64,000 nucleotides of DNA from contig NZ_JACHNE010000001.1 in the NCBI RefSeq assembly GCF_014205255.1, positions 6,386,001 to 6,450,000 on the forward strand, in the 5' to 3' direction. The translations under genes and the position numbers were made by a program. Position 1 is the first letter of the stretch; the number at the start of each line of letters is the position of its first letter. The notes below the pieces were generated by a model. It worked only from the letters and a program-made list of their open reading frames with translations. It was not told the DNA's origin and made no database searches. Below are positions 41,894 through 49,745 of the stretch, one piece after another. The DNA is from Streptomyces caelestis (GTDB taxonomy: Bacteria; Actinomycetota; Actinomycetes; Streptomycetales; Streptomycetaceae).

Positions 41894-41959
41894 GACGCCA
41901 GGGCGCCGGCCACCGGACACGGGGCGGGTGAGACGCCGGGGCGTCGGCCACCGGACACG
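41884..41959 (+). repeat. 38-base tandem duplication across the rsh stop codon
   Basis: Two consecutive 38-base copies, 41884-41921 and 41922-41959, differ at two positions. The first contains the stop codon of the rsh gene (41891-41893), and the second has its own TGA (41929-41931). The copies begin GGGCGGGTGAGACGCC. The event does not change the protein but duplicates the 3' end of the message. Confidence 0.85.
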
Positions 41960-42052
41960 GGACGGCACCCGGCGCAGACCCCGGTCCCCGGTTCGGGTGG
42001 GCCGGACGCGCGTCGTCCCCGTCCCGCCCGCGCGCGCTGATAGCCGTGGGGC

Positions 42053-43585
42053 ATGCGCCTCACCCCCCACCGCACCCGTACCCGCTCCCGTCGTCGGCGG
42101 GCGTCCGCGGCGCTGCTCGCCTCGGCCGTCTCCGTCTGCCTCGTCGCCGCGAGCGCCCCCGCCGTCCCGCTCGGCGTCGGCGACCGCCTCTTCCCGTACC
42201 TGGGCAACCCCGGCTACGACGTCGCTTCGTACGACCTCTCCTTCACCTATCCCGGCAGCAACAGCGAGCCGCTGCGGGCCGTGACCACCATCGACGCCTG
42301 GACCACCGTCGACCTGGACCGCGTCAACCTGGACTTCGCCCACGGCACGGTCCACTCGGTCGAGGTCGACGGCGACCCCGCCACCTTCAGCACCGCTGGT
42401 GAGGACCTGGTGATCACGCCAGAGGACTCCGTGCCGGACGGCAACTGGATGCGGATCACCGTGCGGCACACCAGTGACCCCGTGCCCGCCAAGGGCCGTG
42501 AGGGCGGCTGGGTGCGCACCGCGGACGGCCTCGCCATGGCCAACCAGGCCGACGCGGCGCACCTGGTGTTCCCGTGCAACGACCACCCCTCCGACAAGGC
42601 GATGTTCACCATCCGGGTCACCGCACCCGACGGTCACACGGCCGTCGCCAACGGCCTGCCCGCCGGGGTGGCCAGGTCCGGCGGGGCGACCACGTGGACC
42701 TACCGCACCCAGCACCCCATGGCCACCGAGCTCGCCCAGGTCTCCATCGGCCGCTCCACCGTGCTGCACCGCACCGGCCCGCACGGACTGCCCGTACGGG
42801 ACGTCGTCCCGACCAGGTACCGCAAGGCGCTCGAACCCTGGCTGGAGAAGACCCCGGAGCAGATCGCCTGGATGGAGAGCAAGGTCGGCCGCTACCCCTT
42901 CGAGACGTACGGCCTGCTCATGGCCGACGCCTCCACCGGCTTCGAACTGGAGACCCAGACGCTCTCCCTCTTCGAGCGGGAGCTGTTCACCGAGCCCGGC
43001 TACCCCGCGTGGTACGTCGAGTCGATCATGATCCACGAGCTGGCCCACCAGTGGTTCGGCAACAGCGTCGGACCCCGCACCTGGTCCGACCTGTGGCTCA
43101 ACGAAGGACACGCCACCTGGTACGAGGCGCTGTACGCCGAGGAGCAGGCCGGCAAGCCGATCCGGGACCGTATGAAGGCCGCATACGGCGCCTCCGACCG
43201 CTGGCGCGCGGCCGGCGGACCACCCGCCGCCCCGAAGGCCCCCGAGCCGGACAGCAAGACGAGCATCTTCCGGCCCAACGTCTACGACGGCGCCGCGCTC
43301 GTCCTGTACGCCCTGCGCGAGGAGATCGGCCGACCGGCCTTCGAACGCCTGGAACGCGCCTGGGTCGGCCGGTACCAGGACGACACCGCCACGACGGAGG
43401 ACTTCGTCCGGCTGGCCGCCGAGATCTCCGGACGCGACCTGGACGGCTTCTTCCAGGGCTGGCTGTACGGGGAGAAGACCCCGCCCATGCCCGGGCACCC
43501 GGACTGGAAGCCGGCCGCACCCGCGAAACCTGCCGCACCCGCGAAACCTGCCGCACCCGCGAAACCTGCCGCACCCGCCCGATAA
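42053..43585 (+). CDS. Secreted M1-family metallopeptidase (aminopeptidase N-like)
   Basis: A 510-residue exported zinc peptidase. The N-terminus is Arg-rich, then ALLASAVSVCLVAASAPAV is a signal segment. The M1 beta-sandwich N-domain is followed by the catalytic domain with the zinc site HELAHQW and NEGHATW about 20 residues later, and the upstream GFELETQTL segment in place of GAMEN, which fits the shorter secreted M1 group. The C-terminal HEAT-type domain of full aminopeptidases is absent. The protein ends in KPAAPA repeats. It likely trims external peptides. No partner genes lie nearby. Confidence 0.9.
   Translation: MRLTPHRTRTRSRRRRASAALLASAVSVCLVAASAPAVPLGVGDRLFPYLGNPGYDVASYDLSFTYPGSNSEPLRAVTTIDAWTTVDLDRVNLDFAHGTVHSVEVDGDPATFSTAGEDLVITPEDSVPDGNWMRITVRHTSDPVPAKGREGGWVRTADGLAMANQADAAHLVFPCNDHPSDKAMFTIRVTAPDGHTAVANGLPAGVARSGGATTWTYRTQHPMATELAQVSIGRSTVLHRTGPHGLPVRDVVPTRYRKALEPWLEKTPEQIAWMESKVGRYPFETYGLLMADASTGFELETQTLSLFERELFTEPGYPAWYVESIMIHELAHQWFGNSVGPRTWSDLWLNEGHATWYEALYAEEQAGKPIRDRMKAAYGASDRWRAAGGPPAAPKAPEPDSKTSIFRPNVYDGAALVLYALREEIGRPAFERLERAWVGRYQDDTATTEDFVRLAAEISGRDLDGFFQGWLYGEKTPPMPGHPDWKPAAPAKPAAPAKPAAPAKPAAPAR
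43508..43579 (+). repeat. Four 18-base tandem repeats (KPAAPA) at the end of the M1 peptidase gene
   Basis: Four consecutive 18-base units code for KPAAPA: 43508-43525, 43526-43543, 43544-43561, 43562-43579, followed by CGA and the stop. Units 2-4 are almost identical. It forms a Pro/Ala/Lys tail, perhaps a wall-binding or flexible linker. Confidence 0.9.
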
Positions 43586-43733
43586 CACGGTGACGAGACG
43601 CCCCGTGTCGTGCGACCATCTTCAGGTCGGCACGGCCCGGCGCGGGAATCTCCCGGGCAGCCCGTGCGTTCTGGACAATGACGGAAGCACCGCTCCGTCG
43701 CCCCCATCGGTTTCCGAGCTGCGTAAGGATCCA

Positions 43734-45227
43734 ATGACCTCCTCTTCTTCCCCTTCCCAGGACACCAAGCGCTTCGCGCACAGCCACCCCGAGGGTCTTC
43801 GGGCCGATGCCCTGATGGAAGAGGACGTCGCCTGGAGCCACGAGATCGACGGAGAGCGGGACGGCGACCAGTTCGACCGCTCCGAGCGCGCGGCTCTGCG
43901 CCGTGTGGCGGGCCTCTCCACCGAGCTCGAGGACGTCACCGAGGTCGAGTACCGCCAGCTCCGCCTGGAGCGGGTCGTGCTCGTCGGCGTCTGGACCTCG
44001 GGAACCGTGCAGGACGCGGACAACTCCCTCGCGGAGCTCGCCGCCCTCGCGGAAACGGCCGGCGCGCTGGTGCTCGACGGTGTGATCCAGCGCCGCGACA
44101 AGCCCGACGCGGCCACCTACATCGGCTCCGGCAAGGCCGAGGAGCTGCGTGACATCGTCCTCGAGTCGGGCGCGGACACCGTCATCTGCGACGGTGAGCT
44201 CAGCCCGGGCCAGCTGATCCACCTCGAGGACGTCGTCAAGGTCAAGGTCATCGACCGGACGGCCCTGATCCTGGACATCTTCGCCCAGCACGCCAAGTCC
44301 CGAGAGGGCAAGGCGCAGGTCGCGCTCGCGCAGATGCAGTACATGCTGCCGAGGCTGCGCGGCTGGGGTCAGTCGCTGTCCCGGCAGATGGGCGGCGGCA
44401 AGGGCGGCGGCCTCGCCACCCGTGGTCCCGGCGAGACCAAGATCGAGACGGACCGGCGGCGGATCCGCGAGAAGATGGCGAAGATGCGCCGGGAGATCGC
44501 GGACATGAAGACCGGCCGCGAGATCAAGCGCCAGGAGCGCAAGCGCCACAAGGTGCCCTCGGTCGCCATCGCGGGCTACACCAACGCCGGCAAGTCCTCG
44601 CTGCTCAACCGCCTCACGGGCGCGGGCGTGCTGGTGGAGAACGCCCTGTTCGCGACCCTCGACCCGACCGTGCGCCGGGCCGAGACGCCGAGCGGACGGC
44701 TGTACACGCTGGCCGACACGGTCGGCTTTGTCCGCCATCTGCCCCACCACCTGGTCGAGGCGTTCCGCTCCACGATGGAGGAGGTCGGCGAGTCCGACCT
44801 GATCCTGCACGTGGTGGACGGTTCGCACCCGAACCCGGAGGAGCAGCTGGCCGCCGTACGCGAGGTGATCAGGGACGTCGGCGCCACCGGCGTGCCCGAG
44901 ATCGTCGTGATCAACAAGGCCGACGCGGCCGACCCGCTGACGCTCCAGCGGCTGCTGCGCGTCGAGAAGCGGTCCATCGCCGTCTCGGCCCGCACCGGCC
45001 AGGGCATCGACAAGCTGCTCGCGCTCATCGACAACGAGCTGCCGCGCCCGTCGGTCGAGATCGAGGCGCTCGTGCCGTACACGCACGGCAAGCTCGTCGC
45101 CCGTGCCCACGACGAGGGCGAGATCCTCTCCGAGGAGCACACCCCGGAGGGCACCCTGCTCAAGGTGCGGGTGCACGAGGAACTGGCGGCGGAGCTCACG
45201 CCGTACGTCCCGGCGCCGCTCGCCTGA
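43734..45227 (+). CDS. hflX: Ribosome-associated GTPase HflX
   Basis: A 497-residue GTPase that splits stalled or hibernating ribosomes. The N-terminal HflX domain has the glycine-rich loop MGGGKGGGLATRGPGETKIE and a coiled-coil linker (RRRIREKMAKMRREIADMKT). The G domain shows G1 AGYTNAGKSSLLN, G2 ATLDPTVRRAETP, G3 DTVGFVRHLPHHLVEAFRST, and G4 NKADAADP. It starts at the ATG at 43734 with AAGGA upstream. The N-terminal ~70 residues (before LRLERVVLVGVW) are polar. A strong terminator follows the stop. Confidence 0.95.
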   Translation: MTSSSSPSQDTKRFAHSHPEGLRADALMEEDVAWSHEIDGERDGDQFDRSERAALRRVAGLSTELEDVTEVEYRQLRLERVVLVGVWTSGTVQDADNSLAELAALAETAGALVLDGVIQRRDKPDAATYIGSGKAEELRDIVLESGADTVICDGELSPGQLIHLEDVVKVKVIDRTALILDIFAQHAKSREGKAQVALAQMQYMLPRLRGWGQSLSRQMGGGKGGGLATRGPGETKIETDRRRIREKMAKMRREIADMKTGREIKRQERKRHKVPSVAIAGYTNAGKSSLLNRLTGAGVLVENALFATLDPTVRRAETPSGRLYTLADTVGFVRHLPHHLVEAFRSTMEEVGESDLILHVVDGSHPNPEEQLAAVREVIRDVGATGVPEIVVINKADAADPLTLQRLLRVEKRSIAVSARTGQGIDKLLALIDNELPRPSVEIEALVPYTHGKLVARAHDEGEILSEEHTPEGTLLKVRVHEELAAELTPYVPAPLA

Positions 45228-45239
45228 CCGGCCACCGAA

Positions 45240-45274
45240 GAGGCCCGCCCCCGAGTTGATCGGGGGCGGGCCTC
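45240..45274. terminator. 15-bp perfect terminator hairpin
   Basis: GAGGCCCGCCCCCGA (45240-45254) and TCGGGGGCGGGCCTC (45260-45274) are exact inverted copies with a 5-base loop (GTTGA). It lies 12 bases past the hflX stop and 14 bases before the 3' end of the convergent protease pseudogene, so it can stop transcripts from both sides. Confidence 0.9.
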
Positions 45275-45288
45275 TCCGTGTGTGCCGG

Positions 45289-46532
45289 TCATCGACCGCC
45301 GTACGTCTTGCTCATGTTCCGGTAGAGCGCCTCGGCATCGCGGCCCAGCTGCGGGCCGGCCAGCTGTTGTCGGCCGGGCCGATCGAGGTGTTGGAGACCA
45401 GCACGGACGTGCCGTTCAGCACCCGGAACCAGCCGCCGCCCGACGAACCGCCGGTCATGGTGCAGCCGATGCGGTACATCGTCGGCAGGCTCGGGCTGAG
45501 CGAGAACCGGCCCGGGACGTCGACGCACTTGAACATCTCCAGGCCGTTGTAGGGCGGCGCCGCCGGGTAGCCCCAGGCGCCCATCTTGGCGGCCTCGGCC
45601 GCGGACGGCGCGGAGAAGTCCACGTCCAGCGCGGCACCGACCGTCTCCTCCAGGGACTTGGCACCCTGCTCGGGCTTCACGTGCAGCACGGCGTAGTCGT
45701 ACGCCGCCCCGTCACCGCCGGTCTCCGAACCGCCCCGGATCCACTGGTTCGAGGTCGAGGCCCAGTCCGCCCACCAGTTGCCGTACGGGGCGACCTCCGC
45801 CGGGTTCGCGTGGCTCAGCTCCGCCTCGGACTTGCCGAGGTCGTTGTAGGCCGGGACGAACACGAGGTTGCGGTACCAGCCGCCGTTGCCGCCGGCGGGT
45901 ACGCAGTGGCCCGCCGTCCACACCAGGTTGGACTTGCCCGGGTGGTTGACGTCCTTGATCACCGTGCCCGAGCAGACGGCCGGGCCGTCGGGGAGTCGAA
46001 GAAGACCTTGCCGACCGGGGCGGCGTTCCGGTGGTACGGCGTCTTCTCGGCCTGCGCCCGGACCGGCGCCGGGTCCGGGTCGCTGACGCCCTGGCCGGCC
46101 GACGCTTCCTTCGTGGTGACCGTCTTGTCGGCCTCCTTCGCGGACTGCATCCGCTCCGGCTTCCAGAGGCCCTCGATCACCGGGTTGACGAAGTCCTCGG
46201 CCTCACTGAGCCACTTGTCCTTGTCCCAGTTCTTCCAGCCGCCGTCCTTCCACCGGTCGATGTCGATCGTGCTCCTTGAGCTTGTCGGCGAGGTCGGCGG
46301 GGATCTTGACCTTGCCGCCGGCGTCCGCGGCCTGCGAGGTGGTCGCGTCGGGCTTGTCGCTCGCCGAGTCCGCCGAACCGTCACAGGCGGTCGCGGTGAG
46401 CGCCAGTGCGGCGACGAGCCCGGTGGCGGCCAGAACGGTGCGCCGCCCCCGCCTCAAGGTCGCGACGTGCGTGGGGAACGCATGGTGCGACGACCCCCGT
46501 TGGTGCATAACCGCGTGCTGCTGCGTGTGCAT
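45289..46532 (-). pseudogene. Frameshifted trypsin/V8-like serine protease lipoprotein
   Basis: A broken paralogue of the gene directly upstream. Its segments are in three successive frames: the N-terminal part from ATG 46532 (lipobox LTATAC, then KVKIPADLADKLKEH), a middle part with IDIDRWKDGGWKNWDKDKW, a part with the triad region (VWTAGHC; DYAVLHVKPE; GGSSGGGW), and an end LYRNMSKTYGGR in yet another frame. The breaks are near 46268, 45990 and 45360. Comparison with the intact copy suggests a 2-base loss in a G run, a 1-base loss in a C run, and a 4-base loss of a CTGG repeat. All catalytic residues are still readable. It may be true decay or sequencing error. Confidence 0.75.
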
Positions 46533-46692
46533 GCCATGCCTGGTTCTGGAGCCCCCCGGCGCAACACCCCGCTACGCCCGTGGAGTTGAGGGCGTCCGGG
46601 GGTGGGGCGGTGAAGGCATCCGCGAGTCCAGGGGCCACTGCGCCCAGGTGGGCACGGGGACCACTCCACCGCCGCCGGTGTTCAGTGGGCCG

Positions 46693-47919
46693 TCACCGGC
46701 CCGCGAACTTCTCGCTGACCGAGTCGTACACGCCCTTCGCCGCCTCGCCCAGGCGCGGACCGGCCAGCCAGCCCGACGTCACCGGGCCGATCGAGGTGTT
46801 GGACACCAGAGCCGGCTTGCCGTCCGAGCCCGTCGCGACCCAGCCGCCACCGGACGAACCGCCGGTCATCGTGCAGCCGATGCGGTACATCGTCGGGTCC
46901 GACGCGGTGACCGACAGCCGGCCCGGCTGGTCCTGGCACCGGTACAGCCTCTGCCCGTCGTACGGCGCCGCGGCCGGGTAACCGATCGCCGTGACGCTCT
47001 TCAGCTTCGGTACGGCGGGAGCCTTGAAGTCGACCGGCAGTGCCGAACCGACCGTCTCCTCCAGCGACTTGCCGCCGCTGCCCTTCTCCGGCGTCACATG
47101 GATGACCGCGAAGTCGTAGGGCGCGCCGTCCCCGCCCGTCGAGCCGCCCTGCTCGATCCACTGGTCCGAGGTCTGCGCCCAGTCACCCCACCAGACGCCG
47201 TAGGGGGCGACGTCCTCCCGGGTGGCGTTCTCCAGTTCCGCGACCGGCTTGCCGTCGTCGTTGTACGACGGCACGAACGCGATGTTGCGGTACCAGCCGC
47301 CCTTCTTGCCCGCGTGCACGCAGTGCCCCGCCGTCCACACGAGGTTGGACTTGCCCGGGTGGGCCGGGTCCTTCACCACCGTCGCCGAGCAGACGGCCGA
47401 GCCCTTGGGGGAGTCGAAGAACACCTTCCCGGCCGTGGGCGCGTTGGCGTGGTACGACGGCGGCACGGCCTGCGCCTGGACCGGCTCGGGCGTGGGATCG
47501 GTCACCCCCTGGTCACCGGCGAGGTCGCTGTCGTCCACGCCCTGGTCGGGCTCCTCGGCCTCCCGCATGCGGTGCGGGTCCCAGAGACCCTCGATGATCG
47601 GGTTGATGTACTCGTTGGCCTCGCGCAGCCAGTCGTCCCGGTCCCAGTTCTTCCAGGCGCCGTTCTTCCACTTGTCTATGTCGATCCCCTGCTCGCGGAG
47701 CCGGTCCCTGATGTCGTCCGGGATCCTCAGCTTGCCGTCGTCGGAGGCGCCGGCCGACGCGGAGGCCTCACCGCCCGCCGCGGCGTCGCCCGACTCGCAG
47801 GCGGTCGCGGTCAGCGCGAGCACCGAGGCGAGGACCATGGCGGCCAGCACGGGGGAGTTCCTGCGGCGCGCCCTCTCCCCTCGGCTGGCGATGGACGACG
47901 GCCGTGTGGATCGCATCAT
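46693..47919 (-). CDS. Trypsin-like (V8-type) serine protease lipoprotein
   Basis: A 408-residue exported protease. It starts at ATG 47919 (two adjacent ATGs, 47919 and 47916) with AGGGGGAG upstream. The signal peptide ends in LTATACES, a lipobox. Before the catalytic domain is an about 100-residue region with IDIDKWKNGAWKNWDRDDWL and EYINPIIEGLWDPHRMREAE. The catalytic triad can be read: His in VWTAGHCVHAGKKGGW, Asp in PYDFAVIHVTPEKG, Ser in GCTMTGGSSGGGW. The shape recalls V8-type endopeptidases of Streptomyces. A near copy lies just downstream (broken). The gene is divergent from the siderophore-like locus. Confidence 0.88.
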   Translation of the reverse strand: MMRSTRPSSIASRGERARRRNSPVLAAMVLASVLALTATACESGDAAAGGEASASAGASDDGKLRIPDDIRDRLREQGIDIDKWKNGAWKNWDRDDWLREANEYINPIIEGLWDPHRMREAEEPDQGVDDSDLAGDQGVTDPTPEPVQAQAVPPSYHANAPTAGKVFFDSPKGSAVCSATVVKDPAHPGKSNLVWTAGHCVHAGKKGGWYRNIAFVPSYNDDGKPVAELENATREDVAPYGVWWGDWAQTSDQWIEQGGSTGGDGAPYDFAVIHVTPEKGSGGKSLEETVGSALPVDFKAPAVPKLKSVTAIGYPAAAPYDGQRLYRCQDQPGRLSVTASDPTMYRIGCTMTGGSSGGGWVATGSDGKPALVSNTSIGPVTSGWLAGPRLGEAAKGVYDSVSEKFAGR

Positions 47920-48203
47920 GTGACTCCCCCTGATGTGGAACGAATAGGGACGAACCGGTGCTTCGGTCCTGCTTTCCACCGACTTGCGGGGAGTTCAGGC
48001 CGAGCTCACGGCGTCCGGGAACGGCACCACACACTATGCGGTGGCTGTGGGGGAGGCCCGACGGAACCGCAACAGTTCCGTCACGGAAAGGATCTTGAGG
48101 CAACCCGTAACCCGGTGAGCTGACCGGGGTTGGTAGCGGTTGGGGGCCTGCTGTCTGTGTGCGGCCTCTCTGTGCCCGTGCCCAGTGGGAGGTCAGGGAA
48201 GTC

Positions 48204-49676
48204 GTGGCGGAATCCACCCATGGGGGATGTGCGTCCGAGGAGGCCGCTGTGGGGCGCAGGCCGGTGAGTGCCCTTCCACGCGCCGTCGACGACACGGCAC
48301 CAGGAGCGCGCGCCGCGCACGAGGGGATTCTGCGCCGCCAGTCCGCGCGCGAGTCCGCGGCCCGCACCTACGCCCGCGCCCTGCCGATCGTGCCGGTGCG
48401 GGCCCGGGGACTGACCATCGAGGGCGCGGACGGCCGCCGTTACCTGGACTGTCTCTCCGGCGCCGGCGCACTCGCCCTCGGGCACAACCACCCGGTCGTC
48501 CTGGAGGCCATCCGCAAGGTCCTCGACTCCGGCGCCCCCCTGAACGTGCTCGACCTCGCCACACCCGTCAAGGACACCTTCATCACCGAGCTGTTCCGCA
48601 CCCTGCCCCCAGGGCTCACCGACCGGGCCCGCGTGCGGTTCTGCGGACCGGCCGGCAGCGACGCCGTGGAGACCGCCTGCGCACTGGTGCGCGCGGCGAC
48701 CGGCCGGACCGGTCTCATCGCGTTCGCCGGCGCCTCCCACGGAAGGACGGCCGGGGCACCCGACGCGTCCGCCGGCGTCCACGACGTACGGGTCGCCCGC
48801 CTGCCCTACCCGCAGGACTACCGCTGCCCCTTCGGCGTCGGCGGCGAACGCGGGGCCGACCTCGCCGCCCGCTGGACCGAATCCGTCCTCGACGACGCCG
48901 GGCCGGGCACCGCGCTCCCCGCCGGGATGATCATCGAGCCCGTCCAGGGCGAGGGCGGGGTGATCCCCGCACCGGACGCCTGGCTGCGGCGCATGCGGCA
49001 GCTCACGGCCGACCGGTCCGTCCCGCTGATCGCCGACGAGATCCAGACGGGCGTCGGGCGGACCGGCGCCTTCTGGGCCGTGGAGCACAGCGGAGTGACC
49101 CCCGACGTGATGGTCCTCTCCAAGGCCATCGGAGGCAGCCTGCCGCTGGCCGTCGTGGTCTACCGCGACGACCTCGACGTCCCGGAACCCGGCGCCCCCG
49201 CAGACACCTTCCGCGGCAACCAACTCGCCATGGCCGCCGGCACGGCGACTCTCACCCACGTCCGGGAAAACCACCTCGCCGAACGCGCGGCGACTCTCGG
49301 GGCGCGCATGCTGCGTCAACTCCAGGGGCTGGCCGGGGAGTTTCCGTGCGTGGGCGATGTGCGGGGGAGGGGACTGATGATCGGGGTGGAGTTCGTGGAT
49401 CCGGAGGGGGCGGCCGGGAGAGCCGGGCGGGTGGGCGAGGCTGCGGGGGGACCTCACCCCGCCGCACCCGAACTGGCGGCCGCGGTCCAGCGGGAGTGCC
49501 TGCGGCGCGGCCTCATCGTCGGACTCGGCGGCCGTCACGCGAGCGTCGTCCGGCTGCTGCCGCCCCTGACGATCACCGACGAACAGGCGGCCGCGGTGCA
49601 GGACCGCCTGGCCGACGCCGTCCGGGCGGCAGCTCGCTGCCCTGGGGGCGAGGCGGCAGAGCCGTACACGCCGTGA
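48204..49676 (+). CDS. Class III aminotransferase (diaminobutyrate-2-oxoglutarate type)
   Basis: A PLP-dependent enzyme of about 490 residues from GTG 48204, which has AGGGAAG just upstream; GTG 48264 is another possible start. Class III motifs: YLDCLSGAGALALGHNHPVV, FCGPAGSDAVETACALVRAA, IIEPVQGEGGVIPAPDAWL, IADEIQTGVGRTGAFWAVEH and the PLP lysine Lys307 in VLSKAIGGSLPLAVVVYR. It resembles RhbA/DABA aminotransferase, which makes 2,4-diaminobutyrate from aspartate semialdehyde. Near residues 400-420 is a short Gly/Ala-rich insertion. The next gene starts 69 bases downstream. The role as a diamine supplier to the adjacent siderophore-type synthetase is an inference. Confidence 0.9.
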   Translation: MAESTHGGCASEEAAVGRRPVSALPRAVDDTAPGARAAHEGILRRQSARESAARTYARALPIVPVRARGLTIEGADGRRYLDCLSGAGALALGHNHPVVLEAIRKVLDSGAPLNVLDLATPVKDTFITELFRTLPPGLTDRARVRFCGPAGSDAVETACALVRAATGRTGLIAFAGASHGRTAGAPDASAGVHDVRVARLPYPQDYRCPFGVGGERGADLAARWTESVLDDAGPGTALPAGMIIEPVQGEGGVIPAPDAWLRRMRQLTADRSVPLIADEIQTGVGRTGAFWAVEHSGVTPDVMVLSKAIGGSLPLAVVVYRDDLDVPEPGAPADTFRGNQLAMAAGTATLTHVRENHLAERAATLGARMLRQLQGLAGEFPCVGDVRGRGLMIGVEFVDPEGAAGRAGRVGEAAGGPHPAAPELAAAVQRECLRRGLIVGLGGRHASVVRLLPPLTITDEQAAAVQDRLADAVRAAARCPGGEAAEPYTP

Positions 49677-49745
49677 GTCCGTGTACGACCCCCGGCTCGC
49701 AGGCCCCGATCGCACGTCCCGGAACCACTCGACGAGGTACCTGTC

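Noticed and set aside
43508..43579. CRISPR-like short repeats
   Set aside because: The 18-base units have no spacers, are in frame, and code for a KPAAPA tail.
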